From Desulfuromonas acetoxidans DSM 684 (lineage in GTDB: Bacteria; Desulfobacterota; Desulfuromonadia; Desulfuromonadales; Desulfuromonadaceae), in NCBI RefSeq assembly GCF_000167355.1, contig NZ_AAEW02000012.1, positions 1 through 64,000 of the forward strand: a stretch of DNA of 64,000 nt. Direction: 5' to 3'. The notes below the pieces were generated by a model, which made no database searches, was not told the DNA's origin, and saw nothing but the letters and a program-made list of their open reading frames with translations. Shown in pieces: positions 42,398 to 51,703 of the stretch. Numbering within the stretch: position 1 is the stretch's first letter; every line of letters starts with the position of its first letter. The position numbers and the translations under genes are program-made.

Positions 42398-42970
42398 CTG
42401 CGTGATGTCGGGCAGGTTATGATAGACCTCCTCGACCGTCCGGTAGCGGGTTAACACCTTGACCACCTCAGGCAACGGTTCGGCATGGCGCTGTGGTAGA
42501 TCGTATTCGCCACCGGTAACAGTGGGAAAAGCCAGTTGCTCGACGGGTGGGCAGAACTGAGCATCAACGCCGGGCTTGTTACCGCGTGGGTCGATCCGAT
42601 ACCAGCCGTCGTGGTCCAGCCATACCGCAGTCAGGCCATGCAAGCAGAATGAGACAGGTTGCTGTGTTTCATCAAGGATCAGCCGTTGGTAGCACAGGGC
42701 TGCTGGAATGGCGTTGGCGCGCAGCAGAGCGACCAGCAGGTGGCTTTTGGCGTAACAGTAGCCGGTGCCGTGCTCCAGCACATCGGAGGCGATGCAGGTG
42801 ACCGGTCCCAGACGGTAATCCCAGCTGTGCTTGATGGTGTCACGGACAAACTCAAAGCAGTTTTTGGCCGTTTGCTCATTATCGTTGTCAATGCGCAATG
42901 CGGCAGCCTTGGCTTGAATGGCCGGATGGTGATGATTAATGATGTCGCTCTGGGCCAAATACGCTTCCAT
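42386..42970 (-). CDS. Transglutaminase-like cysteine protease-fold protein
   Basis: A 194-residue cytosolic protein with the transglutaminase-core triad: Cys in HGTGYCYAKSHLLVALLRANAIPAA, His in LHGLTAVWL and Asp in WYRIDPRGN. The preceding NCFEFVRDTIKHSWDY helix is also typical. The start at 42970 is preferred on domain grounds; a GTG at 43012 is possible, and neither has a good ribosome site. The last codons (QTGC) derive from a family C repeat, so the C-terminus may have been replaced when the repeat arrived. Substrate unknown. Confidence 0.85.
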   Translation of the reverse strand: MEAYLAQSDIINHHHPAIQAKAAALRIDNDNEQTAKNCFEFVRDTIKHSWDYRLGPVTCIASDVLEHGTGYCYAKSHLLVALLRANAIPAALCYQRLILDETQQPVSFCLHGLTAVWLDHDGWYRIDPRGNKPGVDAQFCPPVEQLAFPTVTGGEYDLPQRHAEPLPEVVKVLTRYRTVEEVYHNLPDITQTGC

Positions 42971-43071
42971 GAGAGCACTCCGTGTGATCAAAAATAGCTG
43001 TGATATCGACACATAACATCATGGTTGGGCAGGGTAAAGAAAAATCATTTTACCCTATAGCAAGGTGGTGA

Positions 43072-43494
43072 TTACAACGGCACCTGCTGGCGGTTTTTGC
43101 CCTTCTCAAGATCAAAGCTGAACACGTCCATCGACATCTGATGGATGCGGTCGCCGTTGCGACCGACAGTGTCGTTGAGGAAAACAGCGGTTTCACCGGA
43201 AGCCAGGGTCCGGCAACCTTGTGGGCCTTTGATCTCCTTGCGGCCATGGCTGAGGATGTATACGCGTTTGCCGAGTTGGGCACAATAGAGGGTTTGCTTG
43301 GACCGGTTAGTGGCGCGCCATTGGGCGCGCGGCGGCCAGTTGCGTGAGTAAAAGTTGCGTACCTCAAGGGTGATAAACGGTTTTTCTTCGGCGCTGATGG
43401 TGGTGTATTCCTGCCATAGAGACCAGTCCGCCTGAGCCGGAATCGCACAGATGAGGACAAAGAACAGCAGCAGGATGGAGCGCAAAGATCGCAT
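43072..43494 (-). CDS. Hypothetical periplasmic protein (140 aa)
   Basis: GGAGC precedes the ATG; the signal peptide MRSLRSILLLFFVLICAIPAQA is clear. The mature part is a small beta-rich domain with two cysteines (LYCAQLG, QGCRTL) that may form a disulfide. I recognise no family. It stands alone downstream of gspB/gspA, on the same strand but behind their terminator. Confidence 0.6.
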   Translation of the reverse strand: MRSLRSILLLFFVLICAIPAQADWSLWQEYTTISAEEKPFITLEVRNFYSRNWPPRAQWRATNRSKQTLYCAQLGKRVYILSHGRKEIKGPQGCRTLASGETAVFLNDTVGRNGDRIHQMSMDVFSFDLEKGKNRQQVPL

Positions 43495-43606
43495 CGCTTG
43501 CTCCTTTCGCTGGTAAGAGAAAGAGGTGTTTCTACGTGTTGTACATCTACTGTTTCGACTGTTGACGGGAAAAGATTAAGTCTGTTGCGGAATGTGAAAC
43601 AAAAAG

Positions 43607-43654
43607 AAAATCCTGTTGCCGAGTTGTCAATAGACGGTTCGGCAACAGGATTTT
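43607..43654. terminator. Terminator after gspB
   Basis: 16-bp perfect stem AAAATCCTGTTGCCGA/TCGGCAACAGGATTTT; T-rich on both strands. Confidence 0.85.
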
Positions 43655-43664
43655 TTAGAGAGGG

Positions 43665-44513
43665 TCAGGCTCCGCGACGCGGAACCAGGAAATAATAGCC
43701 TTGGTAACTGAAGATGGCACCGTCTGTGGTGATCTCCTCAAGACGGTAGCGGTTTTCCAGCATGCTGCCTGCGCGCATGATGCGATCATTGAGGCGAATC
43801 AGGCTGGTGCTCTGGTCGCCGGTAAAGGCATGAACCGACATGTGCAAGCGGGGCAGTTGTTGCTGAATGCTGCCGGGCAGTTCGGTTAAGGCCAAGATCT
43901 TGCGCGCCGGAGGCTGTGGTGCCGCCACGGGCTGAGCGATCGGCTTGGCAACTTCAGCCGTTTGTTCAGGCTGCGGCGGCTCAGGTGTGGTGACAACAGC
44001 TTGTGGTGCGGGTTTTTGTACTGGAGCCGATTGTGGGGCCGGTTGTGGAACCGATTGCGCCACTCCGGCCACGGGCTTTGTGGTCACAACGCTCTGTACG
44101 ACGGGCTCTTCCGTCGGCGGGGTTGTGATCGGTGTTTCTGTTACCGCGACCTGTGGTTCCGGCATAACCGTTGTAGCAGGAGTTGTCGGGGCCGGTTGTT
44201 GCACCGCAGGCTCGGGGACCGGTGGTGTGATGGGTGCCTTTGGTTCTACGACTGCGGTTTGTACCGGAGTCTCAACAGCAGTTTCTGTTTTTGGAGCTGT
44301 TGCAACCTCTGGAGCTTTAGCGCTGCTCCATGGACCGAACAGCCACAACAGAATTGCGGCATTGAGCACTAGAACCACGACCAGCACCAGCGGCCAGATC
44401 GGACGCTTGCGCGGTGCGGGCGACGCAGAGTCGTGTTGACTGTCCAGAGTCGGGGTGGTGTTTTCCTGGCGATTTTTTTCCGACTTCTTCAGGGCTTCGA
44501 GAATGAAAGACAT
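43665..44513 (-). CDS. gspB: General secretion pathway protein B-like (GspB)
   Basis: Inner-membrane anchor protein that works with GspA in placing the type II secretin through the cell wall. MSFILEALKKSEKNRQ is the diagnostic N-terminus, one membrane helix lies at about 38-60 (IWPLVLVVVLVLNAAILLWLF), then a 130-residue Pro/Val/Thr/Gln-rich spacer. The C-terminal domain, LPGSIQQQLPRLHMSVHAFTGDQSTSLIRLNDRIMRAG, matches GspB. GGAGGG precedes the ATG, which lies 6 bases after the gspA stop, so they form an operon. Confidence 0.88.
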   Translation of the reverse strand: MSFILEALKKSEKNRQENTTPTLDSQHDSASPAPRKRPIWPLVLVVVLVLNAAILLWLFGPWSSAKAPEVATAPKTETAVETPVQTAVVEPKAPITPPVPEPAVQQPAPTTPATTVMPEPQVAVTETPITTPPTEEPVVQSVVTTKPVAGVAQSVPQPAPQSAPVQKPAPQAVVTTPEPPQPEQTAEVAKPIAQPVAAPQPPARKILALTELPGSIQQQLPRLHMSVHAFTGDQSTSLIRLNDRIMRAGSMLENRYRLEEITTDGAIFSYQGYYFLVPRRGA

Positions 44514-44519
44514 GGTCGG

Positions 44520-46178
44520 TTAGCCCTCCGTAGGCGCCGTCAGTTGCGGGTGCTGAACGGCGAGATGATTGTTAAGGTGGATCAGGGTGATGGGGCCGAT
44601 AATGCCATCGGCCGCCAGACCTTCGGATTGCTGGAACTGCTGCAGTTCGTCGAGCAGTAAACCATTGAGGCGCAGGGTTGCATCGGGCCGTGGCTCGCGT
44701 TGCATCAGGTGCGCCAGTTGTTGTTCCAGCCACAACACCATCGGGCCCTCTTCATCGGGGGGAACCGCTCCGCTGTAGGCACTGGGCGGTTGCCACAGCA
44801 GGGTGAATTCGCCGTACCACTGTTCCATCAGGTCACTGGTGGCGACGGTGTGGATCTGGTCGCCGATGACAAAAGTGGCCACATCAGCATTGAGGCCGGT
44901 CAGGGTGGCGAAGAAGCGTTGGCCATGTTGGTCCTGCAAGGTGAGGATCGCCGGTCGGTTCAACTGGCGCAGGCTGCCGAGGCTGCCGCGTTTGTTGAGA
45001 AAACGCAGGCCCTGTTGCAGGGCATAATCTCCGGCAAGCATCTGTTCTGGCGCAAAGTCGTGTCCCCAGACGCGGAACAGGGTCTGGTAGGCCATCTGCT
45101 GACTTTGAGTCAGGGGGATATGGCTGGGCCAGGCAAGAACATCAACTTCAGATGTTTCCGGCTGTGCCGGGGATGCCGTAACCGCCGGCAGTTCGACAAC
45201 GGTTTGCTCGACCACCTGGGCCGGGGCCATGGGCTGCCGGGGCGCTGGTGCCGTGTCTTGGCCGGGATTCCATGTCGTGGCTGCGACTGCGGCAACACTG
45301 GCCAGAGCCAAGCTGCCGAGAATCCAGTTCCAGCGCAGTGCTGATTTTTGCTGGTGGCCATCTGCGGATGGATCGCCGAACACTTCGCGTGCTGTGATGG
45401 CCATGAGTTTATGGCTGACCGTGTTCTGTTCTTTGACATAGGCACCGAGCAGGGCGCGGTCGCATAACAGGTTGATCAGGCGTGGCACACCGCCACTGAG
45501 ACGGTACAGTTTGCGGATGGTGGCGGCCGGGAACAGGGGGCGTTCCACTCCGGCGACCTTGAGACGGTGGCTGATGTAACCAACCATCTCCTGCTGTGAC
45601 AGCGGCTCAAGGTGGTAGCGGGCGGTAATACGTTGCGCCAACTGGCGCAGCTCAGGACGCTCGAGCATGGCCTTGAGTTCCGGCTGACCGAGCATAATGA
45701 CTTGAAGGAGCTTTTGGGTGTTGGTTTCCAGATTGGTCAGCAGACGAATCTGTTCCAGAACATCGACGGACAGGTTTTGCGCCTCGTCAATGATCAACAC
45801 CGTCTTGCGGCCCTTGGCGTGGGTGTCGAGCAGATATTGGTTAATGCCGTCGACAAACACCTTGATGCTCTGGTTGTCTTGTGGATAGCGGATGCCCAGC
45901 TCATCGCAGATCGTCGCCAACAGCTCGACGGCGGTCACTTTGGGATTGAGCACAAAGGCGATCTCGGCGTCCTCGGGCACCTGCTCGAGCAGACAGCGGC
46001 ACACCGTGGTTTTGCCGGTGCCGACCTCACCGGTGAGCAGGACGAAGCCGCCGTCAGACTGCAGGCCGTAGATCAAGTGGGCCAGCGCTTCGCGGTGGCG
46101 TTCACTCATGTAAAGATATTGGGGATCCGGTGCAATGGAGAAGGGTTTGTCTTTGAGACCGAAATAGTCTTTGTACAT
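44520..46178 (-). CDS. gspA: GspA/ExeA-type AAA ATPase with peptidoglycan-binding domain
   Basis: MYKDYFGLKDKPFSIAPDPQYLYMSERHREALAHL is the standard start. The AAA domain has the Walker A GEVGTGKTT and Walker B TVLIIDEAQNL. One membrane helix follows at about 275-295 (ILGSLALASVAAVAATTW). The periplasmic part includes a C39-protease-like degenerate region and ends with a peptidoglycan-binding-1 domain (LDELQQFQQSEGLAADGIIGP). With GspB it couples ATP use to secretin passage through murein. The rest of the type II system is not in this window. Confidence 0.92.
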   Translation of the reverse strand: MYKDYFGLKDKPFSIAPDPQYLYMSERHREALAHLIYGLQSDGGFVLLTGEVGTGKTTVCRCLLEQVPEDAEIAFVLNPKVTAVELLATICDELGIRYPQDNQSIKVFVDGINQYLLDTHAKGRKTVLIIDEAQNLSVDVLEQIRLLTNLETNTQKLLQVIMLGQPELKAMLERPELRQLAQRITARYHLEPLSQQEMVGYISHRLKVAGVERPLFPAATIRKLYRLSGGVPRLINLLCDRALLGAYVKEQNTVSHKLMAITAREVFGDPSADGHQQKSALRWNWILGSLALASVAAVAATTWNPGQDTAPAPRQPMAPAQVVEQTVVELPAVTASPAQPETSEVDVLAWPSHIPLTQSQQMAYQTLFRVWGHDFAPEQMLAGDYALQQGLRFLNKRGSLGSLRQLNRPAILTLQDQHGQRFFATLTGLNADVATFVIGDQIHTVATSDLMEQWYGEFTLLWQPPSAYSGAVPPDEEGPMVLWLEQQLAHLMQREPRPDATLRLNGLLLDELQQFQQSEGLAADGIIGPITLIHLNNHLAVQHPQLTAPTEG

Positions 46179-46353
46179 AGCAATCCTGTCGCGGGAGTCG
46201 TCGAAACACTGGGGGCTGATCGAAAACCGATCTGCCCATCATAGTCAATTAGAACGGCTATTCCCAGTTTTTTCTAAAGATGGGGATTGGCAGGATTAAT
46301 GGTCAACATGGTCGGCAAACAGGACCGATGATGGCGGTGTGGGGACTGTAGGT

Positions 46354-47604
46354 TTAAGTCGTTTCAACCGCTGCCGCGCTCTGGCCGGCGACAAAGCCGG
46401 TTGAAAAGGCGGCCTGAAGGTTGTAGCCGCCGGTGTCGGCCTGAAGGTCGAGCAGTTCGCCGATCAGATACAGACCTTTGACTTTGCGCGATTCCATGGT
46501 GCGTGGATCCACCTCTTTGAGGCGGATGCCGCCGGCGGTGACGATCGCTTCTTTAAACGGGCGGTGGTCAGTGACCGTGAGGCGGAAGTTCTTCAGCCAC
46601 ACCCGCAGTCGTTTGCGTTCATCAGCGGTGACGTCCTGACCGAGGCGTTGCGGTGAAATGCCGGTGAGGTCAAGGCACACTTCGACCATCTCTCTGGGCA
46701 GAAGTCCGCGCAGAATGCTCGAAAGCTCCTCTTTGTTCCGTTTGGCAAAGTCGCGCAGCAGGCGGGCATCAAGCTTTTTATCGTCAAGGGCAGGTTTCAG
46801 ATCGAGCACCAGTTCCACGGCTTTGTCTGCACGCAATGCATCGACGGCTTGAAGACTCAGGGTCAGGATGACTGGACCAGTGACGCCGTGTTTGTGGAAC
46901 ACCAGCTCGCCAAAATCCTGAGCGGCCTTTTTACCGCCGACATACAAGCTGGCGTTGATATTGCGCAAATTCAGGCCATCCATCCGTCCGCAGATCTCGG
47001 GTTCGGCAATCAGGGGCACCAGGGCCGGGCGGATGGTTTCAATGGTGTGGCCGAGCGGCTCCACTAGTGCATAGCCGTCGCCGCTGGAGCCGGTGGCGGG
47101 ATAAGAGGCTCCACCCGTGGCGAGAATCACAGCATCGCCGAGCAGTTTGCGTGAGCCATAGCCGACACCGCGTATCACGCCGTCATCGACAATCAGATGG
47201 TCAACCGGGGCATCGCGGATGATTTTGACACCGCACTGCTTGAGCCAGTCGGTCATGACCGTGACGACATGCTGGGCCTTGCCGTCGCTGGGAAACACCC
47301 GTCCCCCCCGTTCGGTGGTGAGCTTGAGACCTTGCTTCTTGAAAAAATCACACAACTCGGTGTTGAAAAAGCGGTGAAACGATTGGCGCAGAAAACGACC
47401 GTTTCTACCGAAATGACCAATGAACTCCGGGATCTCTGCACTATTGGTCAGGTTGCAGCGTCCTTTGCCGGTGATGGCCAGCTTGAGTCCGGGGCGGCGC
47501 ATTTTTTCAATGAGGATGGTTTCGGCTCCGGCCAGCGCGGCTTGCCCGGCGGCCATCATGCCCGCAGCACCGGCTCCGACAACAATCACTTTATTTTTTT
47601 TCAT
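46354..47604 (-). CDS. HI0933-family flavoprotein (YhiN-like)
   Basis: The start at 47604 (MKKNKVIVVGAGAAGMMAA) is chosen because it begins directly at the FAD-binding GxGxxG strand and has GGAGA upstream; a longer reading to 47643 adds an unlikely lead. It has IIVEKMRRPGLKLAITGKGRCNLTN, CGRMDGLNLRN, and the C-terminal IVTAGGIRLKEVDPRTMESR and GLYLIGELLDLQADTGGYNLQAAFSTG, all family signatures. A 416-residue cytosolic oxidoreductase; substrate not established for the family. Confidence 0.92.
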   Translation of the reverse strand: MKKNKVIVVGAGAAGMMAAGQAALAGAETILIEKMRRPGLKLAITGKGRCNLTNSAEIPEFIGHFGRNGRFLRQSFHRFFNTELCDFFKKQGLKLTTERGGRVFPSDGKAQHVVTVMTDWLKQCGVKIIRDAPVDHLIVDDGVIRGVGYGSRKLLGDAVILATGGASYPATGSSGDGYALVEPLGHTIETIRPALVPLIAEPEICGRMDGLNLRNINASLYVGGKKAAQDFGELVFHKHGVTGPVILTLSLQAVDALRADKAVELVLDLKPALDDKKLDARLLRDFAKRNKEELSSILRGLLPREMVEVCLDLTGISPQRLGQDVTADERKRLRVWLKNFRLTVTDHRPFKEAIVTAGGIRLKEVDPRTMESRKVKGLYLIGELLDLQADTGGYNLQAAFSTGFVAGQSAAAVETT

Positions 47605-47724
47605 CCGGGTCTCCACGGGGAAGGTCTCTTGGGCTGAGAACAAAGGGGTTCAGGAGCGTCATTGTCGCACTGTGGCAGCGAAAAAGATAGCCTGATCATT
47701 GCGCTGCAGAGCGTTGCAAAATGA

Positions 47725-48336
47725 TCAGAAGCGCAGTGTCTTTGCCGCCTGGCAGGGGTCGTTGGCGGTAAGAATTGCCGAGATCACGGCGCAGCCGCTG
47801 GCTCCGGCGGCCAATACCGCCTGGCGGCGTTGCGCGTTGATTCCACCCAGGGCGATCACCGGCAGACTGACCTGGCGACAGAGGTTCCGCAGTTTGTCGA
47901 GTCCTTGGGGGGCACCATAGGCGGCCTTGGATGGTGTGGCATAGATGGGACTGAAGGTGATGAAATCAGCGCCCTGTTGCTCCACCGCCACGGCCCTGTC
48001 AACATGATGGGTGGAGACGCCGATCAGTTTGTCGGGGCCGAGTAAGCGGCGGGCAACCTCCACCTCCAGCGATTGCTCAGTGAGGTGTACGCCATCCGCG
48101 TCGACGGCCAGGGCAATGTCAATGCGGTCGTTGATCAACAAGGTGGCCTGGTAGCGCTGGGTCAGCTTGCGCAGCGCGCAGCCCATGGTGAAAAGCTCTC
48201 GAGTTGAAAGATCTTTTTCACGCAATTGCACGGCTTGTACGCCGCCGCTCAGTGCGGCTTCAATGACCTCAAGAAGATCACGACCGCCGGTTTGGCGGCG
48301 GTCACTGATCAGGTACAGGGAAAAATCAACGGCCAT
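47725..48336 (-). CDS. thiE: Thiamine-phosphate synthase
   Basis: Joins the pyrimidine (HMP-PP) and thiazole phosphate parts of thiamine. A TIM-barrel of 203 residues with LYLISDRRQTGG, VQLREKDLSTRELF (diphosphate site), LLINDRIDIALAVDADGVHL, GVSTHH, FSPIYATPSKAAYG and VIALGGIN. The start at 48336 lies 3 bases past the thiH stop. Last gene of the thiFSGHE operon, under the TPP riboswitch at 51434. thiC and thiD are not here. Confidence 0.95.
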   Translation of the reverse strand: MAVDFSLYLISDRRQTGGRDLLEVIEAALSGGVQAVQLREKDLSTRELFTMGCALRKLTQRYQATLLINDRIDIALAVDADGVHLTEQSLEVEVARRLLGPDKLIGVSTHHVDRAVAVEQQGADFITFSPIYATPSKAAYGAPQGLDKLRNLCRQVSLPVIALGGINAQRRQAVLAAGASGCAVISAILTANDPCQAAKTLRF

Positions 48337-48338
48337 GG

Positions 48339-49463
48339 TTACATGGACGAAGCATTGAGGAAGGCGGTGTCCCAGTCTTTCCACACCGCTTCGTAGCCTT
48401 TGGCGCGGATCACTTCACTCATCTGTTCGGGACTGCGGTCATCATCAATGACAAACTGCTCTTTGTTCTTCCCTTCATCGGCATGACCACCGGGGGCGGT
48501 GCACGACCCGGCGCTCATGTGCGTGATGCCGAGCGGCATGAGGCTGTCGCGAAATTGCGAGCTTTCGCGGGTGGAGAGGAACAGTGCCGCATCCGGAATC
48601 AGCAGGCGTGACGCACACACCGCCTGCACCAGTTGTTTGTCGTTGACCGGATTGATCGGGGCAAAGCCGCCGTCGGCCGGGCGGATGCGCGGGAACGAGA
48701 TGCTGACATGGCTGCGCCAGTAGCGATGCGCCAGATAATAGGCGTGCAGGCCGGTGTAGAACGCTTCGCTCTCAAATGGACCGAGGCCGAGCAGGGCACC
48801 GACGCCGATGCGGCGCAGTCCGGCTTCGCCGGCGCGGTCCGGCGCTTCGAGGCGGTAGCGGTAATCACGCTTTTTTCCATAAGGGTGCAGTTGCTCGTAG
48901 AGCACTGGAGCGTAGGTTTCTTGATACAGGGTCAGTCCATCCACCCCGGCGGCAACCATTTTTTGGTAGCCATCGGTGTCCATGGGGTAGACCTCGATAC
49001 TGATGGAGCTGAACAACGGCTTGATCCGTTCGACGGCTTGCGCCAGATAGCTGTTGTCGTCCATTTTGCTGTGTTCTCCGGTGAGCAGCAGGATGGCACG
49101 AAAGCCATAATCGTGAATAATCTGTGCCTCTTTCTCGATCTGGTCAAAGGTCAGGGTGGCACGCGGAATCTTGTTGCTGGCGTTGAATCCACAGTACTTA
49201 CAGCCGTTGCTGCACTCGTTGGACAGATAGAGCGGCGTGTACAACTGGATGATGTTGCCGAAACGCTGGCGGGTCACCTGATGGGCGCGCTGGGCCATGG
49301 GCTCGAGATAGTCGAGTGCGGCAGGCGACAGCAGGGCGAGGTAATCTTGCGGCGTCAGGCGTTCGGCATCCAGAGCTTGTTCAACGCGCAGACCTCTGGT
49401 GTTGGCCATCTGTTCGTGAATCTGTTCAGCCGGATATTTGAGTATTTCGTCGGCGAAACTCAT
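48339..49463 (-). CDS. thiH: 2-iminoacetate synthase (radical SAM)
   Basis: Cleaves tyrosine to dehydroglycine for thiazole formation in anaerobes. The radical SAM cluster motif is CSNGCKYC (about 80-87). NIIQLYTPLYLSNE upstream and the C-terminal HMSAGSCTAPGGHADEG, which includes a cysteine seen in the family, are present. The 374-residue length is normal. It follows thiG with a 2-base gap. The use of ThiH rather than the oxygen-dependent ThiO fits an anaerobe. Confidence 0.96.
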   Translation of the reverse strand: MSFADEILKYPAEQIHEQMANTRGLRVEQALDAERLTPQDYLALLSPAALDYLEPMAQRAHQVTRQRFGNIIQLYTPLYLSNECSNGCKYCGFNASNKIPRATLTFDQIEKEAQIIHDYGFRAILLLTGEHSKMDDNSYLAQAVERIKPLFSSISIEVYPMDTDGYQKMVAAGVDGLTLYQETYAPVLYEQLHPYGKKRDYRYRLEAPDRAGEAGLRRIGVGALLGLGPFESEAFYTGLHAYYLAHRYWRSHVSISFPRIRPADGGFAPINPVNDKQLVQAVCASRLLIPDAALFLSTRESSQFRDSLMPLGITHMSAGSCTAPGGHADEGKNKEQFVIDDDRSPEQMSEVIRAKGYEAVWKDWDTAFLNASSM

Positions 49464-49465
49464 GA

Positions 49466-50239
49466 TTATTCCTCCCGCAAGAAGCCGGTGAGGGGGCTGG
49501 ATGCTTCGGCCTGGTTGCGTTGTTTGCCGAGTCCGGCCAAATATCCTTGGCGTCCGGCTTCAACGGCCTTGCCAAAGGCTTCGGCCATCAGGGTCGGATT
49601 ACCGGCAACCGCCATGGCGGTGTTGACCAGTACCGCATCGGCACCGAGTTCCATGGCTTCGGCAGCGTGCGACGGCGCACCGAGTCCGGCATCGACGACA
49701 ACGGGGACAATCGCCTGTTCGATGATGATGGCGACGTTGTCACGGGTTTTCAGCCCCTTGTTAGTGCCGATGGGCGCACCGAGCGGCATGACCGTGGCGA
49801 CACCGACCTCCTGCAGGTGTTTGGCCAGCACGGGATCGGCGTTGATGTAGGGCAGAACGTTGAAGCCGTCTTTAACCAGTACTTCCGCGGCTTTCAATGT
49901 TTCAATCGGGTCGGGCAGCAGGTAGTAAGGGTCTGGCGTGACTTCGAGTTTGACCCATGGTTCGCAACCGGCGGCGCGAGCCAGGCGGGCGAGACGAATG
50001 GCCTCTTCGGCATCGCGGGCACCGCTGGTGTTGGGCAGCAGCAGGTACTTGTTGCGATCGATATGATTGAGCAGGTCATCCTGCTGATCATCAACATTGA
50101 CACGGCGCAGCGCTACGGTGACGATTTCAGCGCCAGAGGCGGCGATGGTGTCAGCCATCTGTTGATTTGAGGCGAATTTTCCGGTTCCAACCATCAGGCG
50201 GGAGCGGAATGTCCGGCCGGCGATTGTCAGTTGATCCAT
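49466..50239 (-). CDS. thiG: Thiazole synthase
   Basis: Condenses 1-deoxyxylulose-5-phosphate, dehydroglycine and ThiS-thiocarboxylate to the thiazole. AGGA before the ATG at 50239 sets the start. Family blocks: [39 protein letters not shown] (lysine that forms the imine with the sugar), [13 protein letters not shown] and [28 protein letters not shown]. 257 residues. Works with ThiS, ThiF and ThiH. Confidence 0.96.
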   Translation of the reverse strand: MDQLTIAGRTFRSRLMVGTGKFASNQQMADTIAASGAEIVTVALRRVNVDDQQDDLLNHIDRNKYLLLPNTSGARDAEEAIRLARLARAAGCEPWVKLEVTPDPYYLLPDPIETLKAAEVLVKDGFNVLPYINADPVLAKHLQEVGVATVMPLGAPIGTNKGLKTRDNVAIIIEQAIVPVVVDAGLGAPSHAAEAMELGADAVLVNTAMAVAGNPTLMAEAFGKAVEAGRQGYLAGLGKQRNQAEASSPLTGFLREE

Positions 50240-50323
50240 GGTACTATCCTTTCTCGTGGCGAACATCTGTTTCGTCACAGATAAATAAAAATGCAGGTGA
50301 GTGTGTCACGCTATGTCGAGCGA

Positions 50324-50524
50324 TTAGCCGCCACCGACGAAGTTGACGATCTCAATGGTATCGCCTTCTTTCAGGGACACTTCCGCGAGTTGCTCACGTG
50401 TCAGGATGTCGCGGTTATATTCCACGGCAATGCGTGCCGCATCCAGTTTCATGTCGTTGATCAGGTCCGCCAGGGTCTGACCTTGTGTGACGGTGCGAGA
50501 CTGGTTGTTGACGGTGATGTCCAT
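50324..50524 (-). CDS. thiS: Sulfur carrier protein ThiS
   Basis: A 66-residue ubiquitin-fold carrier. The ATG at 50524 gives MDITVNNQSRTVTQ; it ends in VNFVGGG, with the di-glycine that is adenylated by ThiF and then loaded with sulfur. It directly follows thiF (1-base gap) and precedes thiG by 84 bases. Confidence 0.93.
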   Translation of the reverse strand: MDITVNNQSRTVTQGQTLADLINDMKLDAARIAVEYNRDILTREQLAEVSLKEGDTIEIVNFVGGG

Positions 50525-50525
50525 A

Positions 50526-51344
50526 TTAAGAATCCTCCTCAACGGGATCGAGCCCGAGTAACAAGCGAATAACAACATTGGCCTGATGGTGAGCGGCAAT
50601 ACCGACCCGTGGCGCCATCAGGCCGTGGCCGGCGTCAACTTCACTGGTGCCGTCGCCGCACAGGTAGAGTTGGCCCATGGCGCGGCGAGTGCGGATGGTG
50701 TTGCCCGGTCCGTATCCGGCCATCCCCGATCCGGCCACCAGAGGGGTGTTGGGGTAGGTGCGCAACCATTGTCCAGTGATCATGGCCTTGGTTTCGGCGC
50801 AGTCCACCGCTTCAACGAGGATATCGACCTCGGCGAATAGATCGGTCAGGTTTTGTGTGGTCAGAAAGCGATGCTGGGCATCGACGGTCATAAACGGGTT
50901 GATCCGCTTAAGATTGTCTTTGAGCGCGTCGACTTTGTTCATGCCGATCTGGTCGATGAAGAACTGCTGGCGGTTGAGGTTGGATGGTTCCACCACATCA
51001 TAATCCGCAATGATAATTCGGCCGATCCCGGCGCGGACCAGAGCTGTTGCAATCGAAGAACCGAGGCCACCCGCACCGGCAATCCCGATGGTTGCCTGCT
51101 TTAGCGGCTCATGGACTTCGGGGGTGTGTCGGGCAACCAGAAAGGCTTCCAGCTCGGCTTCGGAGGGGATTTCTCCGCGACGGATGAGGATGACGTGATC
51201 AAATGGTTGCAATGTGCGGTCGCTTTGAATCGGCAGACCGTTGCAGATCAGGACATCCGCCTCCGGTTTGATCTGGTCGCGCAAATCGAACAGGCTCTGG
51301 TTTTCTTCCACCTGTATTTTATTTTCATTGAGTACGATAATCAT
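50526..51344 (-). CDS. thiF: ThiS adenylyltransferase ThiF with N-terminal ThiS-like domain
   Basis: Activates ThiS by adenylating its C-terminus. The ATG at 51344 begins a ThiS-like domain (residues 1-70; IIVLNENKIQVEENQSLFDLRDQI) that lacks a terminal Gly-Gly. The E1-like domain follows: ATIGIAGAGGLGSSIAT, DYDVVEPSNLNRQQFF, a cysteine in VEAVDCAETKA and MAPRVGIAAHHQANVVIRLLLG. This is the shorter, bacterial fam2-type ThiF. First gene after the TPP riboswitch and terminator. Confidence 0.92.
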   Translation of the reverse strand: MIIVLNENKIQVEENQSLFDLRDQIKPEADVLICNGLPIQSDRTLQPFDHVILIRRGEIPSEAELEAFLVARHTPEVHEPLKQATIGIAGAGGLGSSIATALVRAGIGRIIIADYDVVEPSNLNRQQFFIDQIGMNKVDALKDNLKRINPFMTVDAQHRFLTTQNLTDLFAEVDILVEAVDCAETKAMITGQWLRTYPNTPLVAGSGMAGYGPGNTIRTRRAMGQLYLCGDGTSEVDAGHGLMAPRVGIAAHHQANVVIRLLLGLDPVEEDS

Positions 51345-51382
51345 GACACATTGGTGAGCGGAAAGTGCTCTTGGATCCAAAA

Positions 51383-51410
51383 TAGAAAAAGGTCGCGAAA
51401 GCGACCTTCG
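51383..51410 (-). terminator. Riboswitch-controlled terminator
   Basis: On the minus strand AAGGTCGC/GCGACCTT is followed by TTTTCTATTTT, directly after the TPP aptamer. A second hairpin CGGGATTTCTCCCG (51411-51424) lies between. Ligand-dependent termination is likely. Confidence 0.75.
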
Positions 51411-51433
51411 ACGGGAGAAATCCCGTATAAAGT

Positions 51434-51520
51434 GCCGCTTCCCTACGCCGGTATAACCCGGATCAGGTTCTAAGGGTCGTCCCGCAACAGGACTCTCAGT
51501 AATAAACTCCCCCAGGGCTT
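51434..51520 (-). promoter_or_regulatory. TPP riboswitch (THI element)
   Basis: On the minus strand the conserved aptamer words occur in order: CCCTGGGGGAG, ACTGAGAG, GACCCTTAGAACCTGATC, CGGGTTATACCGGCGTAGGG and AAGC. It lies 90 bases upstream of thiF and should repress thiFSGHE when thiamine diphosphate is abundant. Confidence 0.96.
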
Positions 51521-51703
51521 TTCACAATTTTTCAAACAAAAAACTAACGTCCGTATACCTTAAAGTCAACTTTTTTATCGGTTTGCCGTTGTTTTTCAGG
51601 GTGGCTTTCCACTAGTATGGGCGCAACTTAAACGAAGACGGTTCGACCACGTGTTTTTTGTGTGCTCGACTTATGATAAATAGCATTGTAAAGGAGTGTC
51701 GTG

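Noticed and set aside
43945-44439. Cysteine- and glycine-rich frame opposite gspB
   Set aside because: It mirrors the Pro/Val/Thr-rich linker of GspB on the other strand; not a gene.
48633-49850. 405-codon open frame opposite thiH and thiG
   Set aside because: Spans two well-supported genes in the opposite sense and has no family features.
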